A DNA stretch of 64,000 nt, taken from Lates calcarifer. Lineage: Eukaryota; Chordata; Actinopteri; Centropomidae. The translations under genes were made by a program, and so were the position numbers. How positions within the stretch are numbered: position 1 is the stretch's first letter; the number at the start of each line of letters is the position of its first letter. Under the pieces are notes generated by a model, which saw only the letters and a program-made list of their open reading frames with translations, did no database searches and had not been told where the DNA came from. The stretch is taken from positions 2,862,071 through 2,926,070 of the forward strand of contig NC_066836.1 of the NCBI RefSeq assembly GCF_001640805.2. The letters are read 5' to 3'. This document shows, piece after piece, positions 38,501 through 53,500 of the stretch.

Positions 38501-41500
38501 TGCCTTTCATAGCGGGAGAGTTGATTTTATATTACCCAGGATGCAACAAGAGGGCACTGCAGGCCACCTCTGTCTTTCATTCTCATTCACACAAAAGGCT
38601 GATTTATTTTCATATTGATCTCTCTGATCCTCAGTTTGAGAATGAAGTCTTTGAAACAGCAACAAGTGTAATTCAGGCTCCAAGGCCTCTGTGGCTTGTC
38701 CCTTTCTTTCTCTGTTACTGAATGACATTCAGACCTGTACAGCAGAGAAGCCATAAACATTACTTTAAAGAGGAAAACATCTTTGAGATGTTGTTGAGGT
38801 CACGCTTAAGGCTTCAGTATGTTGAATGATGTTCGTCAGCCTGGTGTGCTGGTGTGAGTTTTCCTTTTCCTTGAACCTCCTTTACATTACTGAAACCTCT
38901 GTCCTGCAGATCGCTATGGCATCAACAGGAAACTTAGTCAGTGCATTAAACCAACAGCCTCCACAGCAGGAACATAAAGCTTTTATTTGTCTGCCTCAGG
39001 TAGATAAATATCAAAGTAGCGAGCCTATGTTAGTAAAAGCCGATCATTTCCAGACGTATAAGTGCTCAAATTAAGCAAGAAATTCAAATTTATGGTTTTA
39101 GTTTTTGTAGGAAAACTGTTCTTGCATTTTTGTGACAGATGTTTCATCGACTGTTCGTCTGTTAAATATCACAGAGCAAACAAACCTGGGCCCCATTTGC
39201 AGATAACAAGCTGTCAGTAGTAAGAATATTTTTTTGACCTCTGGAGTTTTTATTTGCGGTGAGTGCGTTTTCATCCTTTTATGATTATGTATGAAATCAG
39301 CCGTGGATGTCATTGTGTTGTTATTTCTGCTTCGAAGGCTGCAGCAGGGAACATTAGTAAAATCACTGTTTTTGTCAATGGAGTCTGGTAGTGATATATA
39401 GCGATGTTTCTGGTTAAACAAAAAGGATCTGACTCTTTAATAATGGTCTATCTCTGTAGGAATCCTATTCACAATGTTGTCAGACACTTACAATAACGAT
39501 CTGAGCCTGTCAGTAGCAAAAACAAACACTGTAGTGGTCGAACTTTGCCATAGACGACTGCCCATTGGATTACACTGCAGCAGCAGAGTATAATGTTCTT
39601 GTTCAATATTGTCCAGGTTCAGAAATAGAGGCGTTATGCTTTAAACCCTTAGGAGAAAGATTCTGGTCTTGGTTAAACACAGAAAAAAGTCTAAAGTGAC
39701 TCGGAGCAGGAGACACTGTGATCTGTCCTTAACCTTCGACAAAGCTAAACACAGATGGACTCAGGGATGCAAAACCCTGGTCTCTGGTATCAAATGCTGC
39801 ACTTTGTACGCCCACAATCCACCACAACAACCTCCTGGCAACTCCGGTCAGGTTCATAAAAAGGTAGAGGATGCTCTAAATTCGACACTGGGTATATGAT
39901 TAGTGTTTACAAGGTGAGACACTCGCTGTTTTCTGTAACACCACTTGTCAGGAGAAGCATCTCAGCATCTTTTAGAATATGTTGTTACACTGAAGCTCTG
40001 TTCCCACTGTGCAAATAAAAGGCAGGTTTTTATATGTTCAAGCTTGGAAAAATCTTCAGTCAGCAGAAGCTAAACTTTGACAGGAAGTGATGCAGCAATT
40101 CTGAGAGATACCAATACATTGAGTTTCAACAGCTGGAAGGTTTAAGATGAAGATGTCTGCGTCTTCAGTGCACTCAGCAGATTCTTCTCCTTCTCCTTTA
40201 CTGTGACTCTTCAAAGCGTCTCTTGACATGTCCCTGAGATCGCTGAACTTCAGAAGAACACCAGAGTCGTCCTTGGCAGTTCACATTGTGTCAAATCTCT
40301 CATCATGAGAGAGAGAGAGAGCGAAGCGCGGCATCAACCACAACATGGAAAAATGCCACTTCAAGACTTCGTAACCAGAAAGAAAAAGACTCTTCATCGG
40401 CCTCATGAAACAAGTGCCTCTCTGTGATACAAAGCTACTTTTGAACCACAGCAGTCTCACTATCCACATCTCTTTACACAGTTTGTTTTATTTTTTTGAG
40501 CAATTACAAAACCTAAAAGCCTTTCCTGTGTGAAAGACGCTCTGACACTGTGGGTTACAGTCGTATCTGGCTGCAGTGAAGGTGGTGAGGAGCTTGTTTA
40601 CCCCGTTGACCTGGTTCAAATGTCGTACTGGAGATGGCTACAGACCTGCAGCCTTTCAGTGAGAGATGGCTTCAACAAGAGCATCGCCTGGTTCCAGACT
40701 GCTCTCCTCAGTGTCAGCAAGGCTCTTAAGGATTGTCCATTTTGTCTCTACATAGAAGAATCAAGTAGATTAAAAAAATCCAACAATATCCTCAACTGAA
40801 CAAGAGGAAGAAGAAAAAGAAGAAAAAACATTTTGGCATGAGACAAGTGCCTTTTCTAAAGTTGCCAAAAACAAATTATTCATGAAAATACATTAATAAT
40901 AAATGTAAATATTAAGATTACAGAATTCAAAAATGCTAAACTGTGTCAAACCAAGTTTGAAAAAGCAAGTCCTCATCTGTTTCTATGAAAAGCGTGTGTA
41001 ATCTACAGTATGACTAGAAAATAAATCGATTGATTCAGTCGGCTCTAGATAGAATACAGGAGTGTTTTTCTTTTTGCTAAATCGCAGCTTTAAGGAAGAT
41101 ATGAAGGATAAACAGGATTTTGAATTAGATTTTAAATTCCCCACTGAGAGTGAAGTGTCCTCTTCTGTCAAACACAGCACTATGGTAATAGAAATATAAA
41201 ATACAAAGTCCCTGCTGCAGGACTACAAGTGTAACAAGACAGATTAGACGCAAAGTTCTGACATTTTGGAGCTGTGGCAGAGGTGAAGGCTGATAACAGA
41301 AACCTACCAGCGGTTCTCAGTGGATCACCTCCTCCTGTGGCCTTGGGAGAGGAGGAGGAGGAGGAGGAGGAAGAAGACAGGGTGATTCATCACAGCTGGA
41401 GGAAAACACCTGCTCTCGAACACACACACTCACACATGAGCTTTTTTGTTTTTTTTAGCCACCTTTTAACCCTTCAACCTATAAATGCTTTTTCTCCCAC

Positions 41501-44500
41501 ACACTGGACATGAATCATGATGCACATTACTGTTGTGATTTGCATCTAAAAAACCCATTTAAAAATGAAAAAATTGTAATATTAAAAAATCTCTAAAATA
41601 CAAACTGCTGAACTACATTCAGTTTTTAATGGATTTCACTCCCTAATTAGCTTAATTGATAAAGAGGGCGAACGGGGTAATTGGCAGAAAAAGGTTATGT
41701 TTTTCTGTAAATCCAGAAATGAATAATAATCTATAATTATGTAATTTTTAGAAAAGTACATTTGCCTTCGATCCCTCTGGATTTGTTCTCTTCCCCAGTC
41801 TCCCATTTTTATACCCTGCACTCTAACAGTAGTTAGTTTCACAGCTAAACAGTATGTCCACATGCACTACATATATTTCATGACCAGATATGGCGTCAAA
41901 GTTCGTGTTTAATTTACTTTTAATTTGTAAAAATCATATTTACTACTGTATTTCCTGGAAAGGTCTTCAGTAGCGGCACCTTGGTAAAGTTACAAAGACG
42001 CTTTTCCAGAAGAGGCTCAGTCTGAAATTATTGCACATTGTCTGGTTTTATGTTTAAGGAGGTGATTTCAAATTAGCTGAATCGTACTGGTGGCGTTCTC
42101 CCAAGGTGTTTGCTGAGGTAGCTCGGTAGAGGTGGAGGGATCGCCGGAGAAGCCCTGAGGACAGGAGGTGTATTTGATGTTGGAAGAAACGGTCCTTCTT
42201 TTGTTCAGTGAAACCCCTCTCTTATTACGACATCCAACAATCCTCTCTGTGGGCAGATTCAGGTTTGACAGTCTGCAGGATCAGGACAACGTCCTCACCA
42301 GGACAGCAACATCAGCTTTTTTAATCAAACACTTAAAACAATATCTTTACTCAGGATTTCCTGACAAAATTTGGGTGTGACCAAACATTTAGGAAGTAGG
42401 TTCAGGCTAGTGTTTGTGAAATTGTGGACATAGAGTCAGGGAATGCTAGCAGCTCAGGTTGTACTTTAGATTGTTATTTGCTAATAAACACTAATAATTC
42501 ATCAGTATTCGGTCCATAAACCAAATTATAGGATAAACTGAAATGTTGCCCTGATGATGGAGCTAAAGGAAAAGTCAGGGGATCATGAACATTATTACAT
42601 TCATTAGTTCATCCAGTCAGTTGTGTGGATATCTGCACTGATTTTCAATGGAATCCATCCAGTAACCACGAATGTCAACCTAACAGTGCCGCTAAAGGAA
42701 TCGTCACATCATTGGATGAACAGAGTCAGTAGGATACATCATCTGGGAACCATGAATGTCTGTACAATAGTTTATGTTGAGATATGTAAGTGTAAATGTG
42801 AAAACTTTGGCAATCCATCCAAGAAATGTTGAGACATTTCATTCTTCTAGAGAAGAAGTCAAGTGACCAAAACTCCATCTGGGGACCATGAACTGTATGT
42901 TAATCCTAGTTGGTTGTGTGTTATTGTAGGAGGGTTTTCACTCATTACCCTCAGATCCAAAGTTGTTTCAGCTCCTCTTGTTGCTGGATGTTTTGTAGAC
43001 GCTGCAAGTAATCAGGTTCAGGGGATCAGTAGAGGTGGTTTTGCTGCTTTACATTGGAGGAGACACTGGACAGTACAGGCTTTTGTTTGCTGTCTTTACA
43101 GTGAGAATGTGTCAGAGCAGAATGAAACAGAATCTAGGATAAAATTCATCAAAAGCCGGTCTCTGTTTGAGAAAAAATCCTGCTGTTACAGGCTGTCATA
43201 TCCGAGAGGGATCACAAACCAACATACTGTATGCTGCAGAGCTAATGTAAAAGCTGCTGTGAGGTCCGCGGTGCAGCTATCAGCGCTCAGGATCTGCAGG
43301 CAGAGTGATCACTGGTGTCAGATCTGAAGCAGCTGCTCGGCACTGTGGAGGGCTGACTCATACTGTGGGCTGCTGAAGCTGCTGTCTGCTCTCTGGGCTG
43401 AGGAAGTGGGAGAAAAATCACTGGTTGTCAGTAACTTTTCATACATTTTTATTAACCATGATTCAGCCAGAGTCAGCCATATTCTGTTATTATGTGAAAA
43501 GCAGTTTAAGTCAGAAACCTTGGGATTTTCACCACATGAGGCCCCATTTTTGATGCTATTTATGGCCATCAGTGTTTTTACATTCAGTAATTAAATGTTT
43601 ATAGAGGAGTGTTAGACATACATGCACAGGGGCTTCACAGAACATGATAAATGGTCGTGTTGGACAGACAAAGATAGTAATATCAAGAGAACACCAAAAG
43701 ATGGTCATGCTAATTCCTAATATATTTAAAAAGTGAGTGATTTGCAGAGTGTCTCTCTCCGTCTTCCCTCCCCATCTTCACCACAGATGACTCCTGGCGT
43801 TGGGGGAGATATCGTGCCTCCTGCAGGTGTCTGGAGGCGTCTCCTCTCTGCATTTGAATTCAGCAGAGGGAGCTGAGGGGAGGTCAGACGAGTCCGCAGC
43901 AGATAGGAAGCAATTAGCTTAGAGTTCGGATATTGAGCTTTAATCGTGAGCTTCCAGCACACATACACGCACAAACACACTCATCCTGCCGGCCCTGTGC
44001 ATGTATCGAGGCTTTTTTAATTGACTACTTAATTTGTTATTCCTCCATTTCTCTGCCATTTTTTCTTCACAGTTTGGTGAGATTTTAGTGAGCTTCTAAA
44101 TTTAGTTGCAGCTGTGTGTGAACAGTAAAATATAGTCAAACTCCTGATATTGATATTGATCAAGGGATTTAAGTCTTGCTGTCATACAACAACCTTGTAT
44201 CATAGCTTAGGGACTGTTATAGAACAGAGGAAAGGATGTAAGGAAAGATATGGAGGACAGAAAGAAAGGAGAAAAGAAGATGGATACATAATGAAGGAAG
44301 GAAACGAAGGAAACAAAGGATGAAAGAAAGACAAAAAAAGAAGGGGAAAAGGAGATGAATAGGAAAGCTTAAATGAAACTGAAATAAATTTCAAATGTTC
44401 AGACATTTATTGGACAACTGCTAAAGCTGAATATAAATTCAGGATCTAGTCTGACTCTGCTGAGTAACCAGTAACATGAATAAATCAACCACAAAACTCT

Positions 44501-47500
44501 ACTCAAGTACCAGGCCTACCTTTAAGACATGTAGCTTATATACTACTAAAAGAAGGAAACGTCTGTTATGGGCGTTTACCTCACATGTGATCATGGACTG
44601 TGGTTTATTACAAGAATGTGACGAGGAGTGAATCCACATGAGAGATTTACTTTAACACATGTCATTTATTAAAACTTAAAATCAGCACGTGTGGCTCCTG
44701 TGCTGTGGAGGTGCTGAAGGTGCAGGATGTCAGTGAAAACATAGAGTCAGTTTTTATTGCATATGAGGGCCCAGGTGAGCTGCATCAGCCGATGACCCCC
44801 TTTGTTGGACGTTCATTCATATGGGACAGTCCAGCACTCTGGTAGAAGAAGGTACTCAGCAGCTTGCCAGTTTATTTCTCTTTTTTCACACACAAGTACA
44901 AATGAAGAGAACTTAAACCAGTTTCTGAACGCAGTCGGCCAAAATCCTCAAACAGCATTAAGTCGTGTTCTACCACATTTCAGCCAAATTGAACCGACAC
45001 AAGTGGAATTTATTTCTTTATCCGTCCAGAAACATGGATGTACTGTAAACGAGTCGCCGTGAAGTCGCTTTCTTCTGCTTCCAGCTCCAGTCAGCCCACA
45101 TCTCCAAACACAACAGAGGTCATTCTCATTGTGGAGAACAGACAGAGTCATTCCATTTGTTAAATGACTGTACAGGGTTGGTGCTTAGGCTCTGACCTTG
45201 TCACTTCCTGTCAGCACATATTTAAGAGCTTAGAATGAGGGAGAGGGGAGTGACGATAACAAGCCTTTTGTCTACGACCTTCCTCACCTCTTCAGTATTC
45301 ACCTCGCCGCCAAACTGCACTTCCCTCCGCTCTACCTCTCACCTACCTGACCTCACCTGGGAGCTTTTGTGGAAAAGCTGGAGAGTTTTTGTATTTCATT
45401 CTTTGCCAGACTCTTGTCTTCTGTCTTTAGTTTATATGTCTGACATTACCTCGAGACGTCCAGAAATATTTAGTATTTACTCTGATTTCTCCTCTTTATG
45501 ATAATCTTTCTGCCATGTTGAATTATTGCTTCTTTTCTGATCCAGCTGTGATTAAAAATAAGGACGGGTGGATTCGAGAGAGAAATACTTTGAATATATT
45601 TTGGTGCAATGTACAGGTTTTGATTTCTCTAAATTAGGAGGTTATAAAACATTTACCTTTACCTCATTAGTGTTCACCTCACATCACCACGTCAATCAAA
45701 AAGTTTCATTACATTAGTTAAATTAATTTGCCCAATACAGCCAGTTTCCTAAGAAGCTGTAAATGCAGTATCATCTTTAACTTTACTCTCTTGGAGAAGT
45801 TTAATTTATTTTCTCTCTGTCCTCCACTCTTCTCCTCTTCCTGCCTGCCTCCTCGTCACCGTCATCAGCGGGCTCCAGACAGACGAAGGTGTCCACCTGA
45901 TGGAGATCCTGGCTCGCCTGGCCAAAATCCAGATGACCGACTTCGCCGAGCTCTCGTACGTATGGCTGCTTTTCATCTGTCAGTCTCACTCCGGCAGAAA
46001 AACACACAGCGCTCGCTCCTTCCTGCTGCGTTAATGCTGTTTGTTCTCATAGAGCGAGCAGCTTTTCTCCAGGTATAAACCATTCATTTGTCCAACTCTG
46101 TGGTGGAGTATCATTAAAACTGCAAACCTGCACATTTACTGTGTTTGCTGCCGCTCTGAATAATCTATTGCTATTGAGACATGTTGATCAGGCTGCACCT
46201 GCTCTGGTTAAAAATGCCAGTAAATGAAATCTGTTCAAAACAGAGCCAGCACACTGGAAGTGACAAATTTCACACCGTGCGTGTATTTTCAGCAGCAGCA
46301 ACCCGGCAGTATAAGTGAAACATTTCCTCATTCAAATAAACAGCAGCCTTTCACACATTCATCCACAGACGACCTATGCTGCAGACCTTTTGTCGCCGCA
46401 CAGAACAACAGGGTGCAGAAATGTTCGGCTGTGAGTTTTAATAAATAGTGTTTCAGTCTGATATATCCATTTACACAAAATCACAACAACTAGGAAGAAC
46501 TCTGGAAGTGCAGACCTCCGCTAAGCCTGATTTCAGATTTCAGTCTGCGTTTGGATCCAAAAGGCACAGCAGAGTAAAATTTTATTTCAAAATCTGCTTT
46601 ATAAAGTGCTTTACCAAAGACTAAACTTAGACAAGTAGACAAATATTTTCTGGCATGATGCATTCCCAGCCCCTTACCCAACTGAAGCCTTACCCTAACC
46701 CAAAAGCCAAGTTAACCTACAAACTAAACCTTCTAAACTTGTTGGCTTCGGCATTTTGGTTTTCATGAAACTGTTAGTCGGCTCCAGGTTTTAGGACCCC
46801 ACAAATACAGTAAAACAAGTCCACACAGAGCACCAGCAGTGTGTTAGGTAGCTAAATATAAAAGCATTTTAATGCTTATAATGTCCTTCTAAAACTCTCA
46901 GCGCCTCTGGACATGTAGTTGTGCCAACTGTCAGACGGCCAAGCAGTTAAATTAAACTAAGAATTACATTTGGAGAAAGCTTCAAAGTTATCACAGCAAC
47001 ATTTGGAAATCACAAACGACTCTATCTTCATACTATAAATACTGTAGGAGCAGAGGTCTGTGGATGACTCATCTTCAACATCTATAGTGTACTTTACGTT
47101 CCCGGCAACTGCCGTTTTCTACCTGTAGGCTCGAGTGGGCGGCAATTTTCTCAAAGGGCGAGCATCACATACTGAAGCTCCTCAGATATTCCCCGTAGAG
47201 GATGAGCAGCGTCGGCTCATCCACAGTCTACCCCCCAGCATGTCAGATCAGAGAGGGCAAACTGGTGGGATCAAAACAGAGAGATTTTCCAGTGGCACAA
47301 GGCGTTACAATCACAAATGGGGAAAAAAGGGAAGAGAAAACATTGCCCTTACAGAGTAGGAATCCAAGGACGTCGCCTAATTTTTATTCTGTCAACATTT
47401 TTTCCTGCTCCGGAGGGGGGGGGGGGGGCAATGAGAGCTGCTTGTCCGCGTTATTGACGTGTTGGAGTCGAGCTGCTGACTGCAATCATTTATTAATGAG

Positions 47501-50500
47501 ACTGAACTCTACCTGAACCCTCTCCCTCTCTTTCCTCTATGTGTCTTTCTCTGTCGCTCACTCACTCTCTGTTGTTATCTGTTTCTCTCAGTCTTTGCCT
47601 CCATCTCCTTCTCAGCTTCTTCTTCCTCTCTCCTCCTCAGTCTGCCTCTGTCTTAGTTTGTCTCAGTCTATTCCTGTCCTCTTCTCTCTCTTGTCACTCT
47701 CAGTCTCTCCCTCGCTCTCTCTCTTTTCAGAGACGCTGCTGTGCTTTACCCCCACAGGTGACTTGACAGGGGGGTTGTGAACACTCTCAATGCGGCGAGC
47801 TGCAACAGCAAAACAAGTGCTGCTGCAGTGGCTTTCAGCTCAGGATTATACTCAGTATATAGAACCCTTTATTTTAATCTAGGTCTTAATCATCACCTCT
47901 GTGAAAACATAGTATGTCACCAAGTTAACAGCTGAGATCTGGGAACCATTTTGGCTCAAAAGTTCATACTCAACCTCGGAAATAGTAGTTTTTACAAAAC
48001 AATTCCAACTCAAGGTCCTCCTTACCAACTTTAGCTGGGGCTTTCAGTTCATCAGCAGAATTAGCACCACAGGCTTTATCTGATACTTTCAGCTCTTTAG
48101 GCCCCTAACACCTTTTGTTTTAAAAGGTCATGTGACGAGAAGGTCAGGAAACGGGGTGTAAGTAAGTTCATGTAGATTAGTTAAACCATCAGAGGTTAAT
48201 TCCTGAAAAGCTGGTGGTAATCATTCCAGGAGTGTGATGATACTGAAAGTTAGGGCTAGTTTGATCAGCTCAGGATGAATAATCAGTGTGGAAACTTTTT
48301 GGCTCTTCAAAAGGACAAAAATCGAGGATTTCACTGCACAGGAAACTGTAACAGAGTTCGATGTGTTAACATTAAGACAGGTCTGTAAACTGTGATCTAT
48401 GTTTAGTACACAGAGTCAAAATATCTATCTACCTTTTCTCTGTGATCACTTCTTCTCGTTCTGACTGAATTAGCTTTAGAGACTTCACCTCCTTCCCAGA
48501 TCTCATCAAATAAGTTGGTGAGTACGATGAAGTAAAACTGATGGTAATGAAAATAACACTAAGCTGCAATAAACTGAAATTAACCTTTCACTTCTCCTTC
48601 ACTTCACTTCTCGTCTTAAAGTAAAGTTTGACTGCATGTCAGTGGCCACGTGCCTCACAAACACACACCACCCAACCTGATAATACCAGTCTTCACAGCA
48701 CCTCCAAATTGCCAGGAAGCCAATCAAACCCATGAAACAGAACATCACAACTTGTCGCTCTGTCTTCTCCCTCCAGCTGTTTTGGTTTCCTATAAACGAG
48801 CCACAGAGCAGTTGTTTTGTTGTTGTTGTTTTTAAATTATCTTCCTTTTTCCAATTACCTCCCCTCCATGGTTGACACTGTGACCGTTGTTATGCACCCA
48901 TTCAACAAAGCACAGGCACCTTTTCCCTCAAATGACTCCAGTGATGCATATTACAAAGACCAAAACTGGTTCTTGGGCGAGGCAGCAGCAACACACTGAC
49001 AAGTATTAGCAAAGTATGACCTGCTGATCTTTGTGCATTTGAGAGGAAAAGTAAACTCCCATTGTTCCATTTCCATTAATAAGTAGTTTGTTTACAGTAG
49101 AAAAACGTCAACATGAAGTTTACTCTCAAACTTAAAGTGCATTTTTGAGTGTAGTGCAGCAATAGACACAAAGCGACAGCAGAAGAAATGTAATTCATTT
49201 GTAGATGATCAGACAGCTCACAGAACCAAATAAAGAAATGATCTTTCTTTTAATCGATAGTTTTTAAATTAATTAAAGTGCATTCTCCTGTCATCATTAA
49301 CATGCAGTGTAATCAGTGCTCTAATTGTGATTACTGTCTTCTGTGGAGAATCACTCTGGTTTATTTATCTCTTATCTCGTTTGTGCAGCATGTTTTTATG
49401 GTATTATCGAGTATTGATTTTTCAGTGACAGTCACTTGGTGTCGGCCAGTGTTGGTTATATCGTTGTTTGTCCTGGCTCTGCGGTGGATGGATGAAACTT
49501 CTTATATCGTTAAACCAATGTGTAGATTTACCACTTAACACTGTGACAGTTTGTTTATATGTAAATGAGAGTTTTATCTTTATTTAGAAATTGAACTTAA
49601 ACTGAGGAAAAATTCAGAATTCATGTGTTCATGCGTTTATTTTTGAATGTGAGGATTGGGTCGAATGATTCTCACACACACACACACACGCATGAACACA
49701 TACATACCTTCACACACTCTCCCTCTCTCCGCCCCCGCCACCCGGCCTCGTTGTTCTCGCGGCACCTCGCCGTGCTGCTCGGCTGCTGTATAGAGTCCCT
49801 GGGTGGCCCGTACTGTTCTCCTGTTCTAATGCACCTTTTGTCTTTGTTCTCCCATTCTGGGAATGACAGGAGGGAGCTATACACTGGGGAGAGTGATGGA
49901 TTGGAGGCGAGAGAAAGCGAGAGAGCGACAGAGACAGAGAGAGAGAGAGAGAGGGAGAAAGCTGGGGGTCTCTTTTGTTGCGAGCGCAGTGAAAGCCCAG
50001 CAGGGGGAGCCGCCTTGACAATTTGTCAGAGGCGCCACGCTTATTTTCCAAGGCCGCCCGGCTCCTCACCACCGTGGTCACCTTCACCAGAAGAAGTAAA
50101 GCCCAGAGACAAAGGCCTGAGATTGACTCTGAGCCTGCAGACGCTCAGCCTGCCCCTGGTCCTCACACTCTCCTTTAACCTCTTAACATCCAGTTTCCTC
50201 CTCATATTCCTCTTTATTTAAATATGATGAGCTCGTCACTGAAGCCAAAGGATGTTTACACAGAGTGAATTCAACACCCTTTTTTTTTCACTGGCACTAT
50301 TCCATCAAATGGAAATATTACAAATGTCTTGCACTTTATTTTACACATATTTATACATAAACTGGCATTTCTTTGTAGCCTCTACTTGAATGTATACATT
50401 TCTGTGGGTTTAGCTTCACAAAATGAATTCAATTTCCCATATTTGGGTGAACCAAATCCTAAAAGCAGACAGGTTACAGCATTAATATCAAGAAAATGAC

Positions 50501-53500
50501 ATATTAGACAGAGTCTACATAATAATAATAATGCACTTCTTTTTATAAAAACACATGTGAGGAAGAAGAGACTAAACGACTGGTTTAAAAGCAGCTCTTT
50601 CTGCTGCTCAGGTTAGACTTAACTCCACCATTATCAGGAGTGAGAACTATAAGGAGCGTCTCATTGATATCAGTCACTTTATGTGAATCAGATTTTCCTT
50701 TACCATGAAATACTCTGTGTCATCCTGCCTTGATTATCTAACAGAGGTGTAGCTCTCATGAAGCTCTAAATGTTGTTTTCGAGCTCTGATCAGATTCAAT
50801 TGGAAGTTGTAGTTGTAAACATTAGTGATTGGTATTTACAGTGTTGAATATTCAACACATAAACGAGCAGACTTCATGTTGAGTATTTTATGTTGCTTGG
50901 CTTTACCTCAGCTTTAAACCAAGCTCACCAGAATAGTTCTAAAACAACAAACAAGTGGCTCTTTAAAGTATATTGCTTAAATGAAAAACTCAATTTTTAA
51001 GGAAGACGAGTCAGCAGACGCAGATTTGTTGGAGCAGAATTGTCTTAACATCTGTTTACAACGTTGTAACGTCGAGAACATACTGTATTATCATCCTCAT
51101 TGATTACCTGATTTGCCTTTATCAGTGTGAAGGGCAGAGTAAAGCTCAGCACTGCTCAGAAAGCTTCACATCACATCAACAAGATGATGCTGTTTCCAGA
51201 GACTTTCCTGTTGAATTTGTGTTTTTGTTATTGGATGAAGTTGTCTTTAAGGTGTAAGAGGTTGTATTGACTGTAACTGAACTGAAAGTACTGTACAAAG
51301 TCATAGCTGTCTCTGTGTGTCCCTCCCTCGTCCCTGCCCATACATTTATCCTGCCTCTCAGCCACTTTATAAAACTCCCCTTCATCCTGAACACTGCAGG
51401 CACCTCAACCTTACACCTCACACAGTAGCACCAGATTAGCATATCACAACAACAAAAATGTCCATGAACAAAGTAGTTAGCGACCTGTGTAACCCCAGCC
51501 GCTGAAAAGACAAGAAAACTTCCCTTTTCTAGCAATTTCCTCTCGGGGGGGGCCGAAGCCAGAGAGCAGCGGCAGTTCAGTGAGCCTGCAGCAAAACTTC
51601 CACACTGGCAACATATGAATCATAAAAGTGAGCCTACACACTGTGCCAGGACACAAAACAAACCTGGAGAATGACTCACACCCTTACGTTTCATTTGGAA
51701 CAATTCGATACTGATTAGATAATACTGATGGTGAGCGCTTTCACCGAAACGGCCTTGGAAATGTTTTTAGCTGCCGCGGCGGCCTGATAGTGGTTGAGGG
51801 TGAAAGCGGCGGGCGGGAGGAAAGCGCTGATGTGGGTGGCTTCGCAGAGCCTTTGACTGTAGCTGGCCGCCAAATAATGATGGCTGTTGTGTAACCGTCA
51901 CTGAGTGTAGACTGGAGGTTTTTTCCTTGATACAGGAGGGTCGAGGTGATGTAATGTCTGTGTCTGAGCTGAAGGGTCATATCAAAGAGCTGCCACTAGG
52001 AGGAGAGAGCGGGCCTGAACTGGCTGGATGTGAGGATGATGGAGCGGATGTAGACTGATAAGGCCAGAGGTGTGAACACTGCAAAACATCTACATCTCTC
52101 TCAGTTATTTAGTCCCAGTTATGAATCTTATTCTCTTGGAACAAGTGAAAAAAATCTGCTATCGCGTTTTTATTTGATTGCACTTTGGTTCAAAGCACAA
52201 TAAAGAGTGTATGTGCAGTTTTTTTGTTCTACAATCAGCTGCTGCTGGATAAAAACCTCATCTCGCTCCAGTTTTGAATCCTTTTTTAGTACAAATCACC
52301 TTATTTCAAATGTTTAACTAGAATAAGTTTCAATATCTTAACACAAACTTAGAGATAAGACATGGAACAAATAGAGATAGGTGACAAATTAAAGGAAAAA
52401 CCTGAGAATGAGTGAAGAAACAGGGTGAAAGTGACCATAGTGCACAAAGGGGTCACTGAATGGTTTCCAGAGCCTTAAAGGATCAATGCCAAGGAGCACT
52501 GAAGCTGGTCTGGAGTCTCATGTTGGCCCAGCACCTCACTAAGACACCACCTGTTTCACTCGTCTTCAGATCATTAGATTTGTAGCGCTTAGTTACAAAG
52601 AAAGACGACTGGATGAGGTGGAGATTTTCACAGCACAGACAGAGTTTTCTTGAGTTCAGTATAGTTTGAGGTTCAGTGTACTAATTATAGAGCTTTTGAG
52701 GCTCTCGCACTTTTATATTTCCACTCAGGGACTTTTTTCTTCTCTCCTCCAGAAAATATTGTATTTTTATTCTGGCTGGAGTTAGTGGTGACTTTCTACA
52801 TTCGGCTTTTACAGTCAACATTGGCTGGGTAAAAATCTGACTGAGAAACAGCCCTTCTCATTTCAGTGACATGTTGACTTTAGATTTCTTCAGATCAGGG
52901 ATTCTTCTCATTTCTTGTTAAGGAATCCTTTAACTAATCTGGAACAATGCTGAACATGTATGTATGAACATTTATGACTTCATGTTGTTATTTTTGATGT
53001 GCTGTGTATCGCGTCAGTGGAAGTCAACAGAATAATACGAACGTTTCTATCAGCTGTACGTCTACTTTGGATGCTCAAGTGCACGTCAGTGCTAATACGT
53101 CCTTCTCTTCTAATGGTGTGTTTTTCTGTCCTGTGGTTTCCTATAGTTTCTAGAGATGTTATCGTTCTGTCAGCCAAACACTGAACTCATGTTTTATCTC
53201 TTTAGACATGACAGGATTGGTTTCTGTTGTCAGTCATACTGTAAGAGTAGCTGTCACTTTGTCTACATAGTAGGATACTGTACATCATTTCAGTTTAGCA
53301 CAACAAACATGACTGCAGTACTATTTTTTTGACCCTGGCAATCTGTTATAAAAATGCTGCTGCATTAGTTTTTTTTTTTTTTTAATCTATCATAATGGAT
53401 TTTGAAGTGGTTTTGTTGGAAAACTCCAGGACAAATGAATATATAGTGTTCACTGAACACTGTAAGAAATAAGGATCAGAGTCTTTTGACATGTTTTTCA

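Noticed and set aside
46680..46735. Telomere-like CCCTAACCC
   Set aside because: A single isolated occurrence, not an array.
49625..50221. 198-codon open frame on the plus strand
   Set aside because: Built from AC and GA simple repeats. The non-repeat part is better explained as noncoding regulatory sequence.
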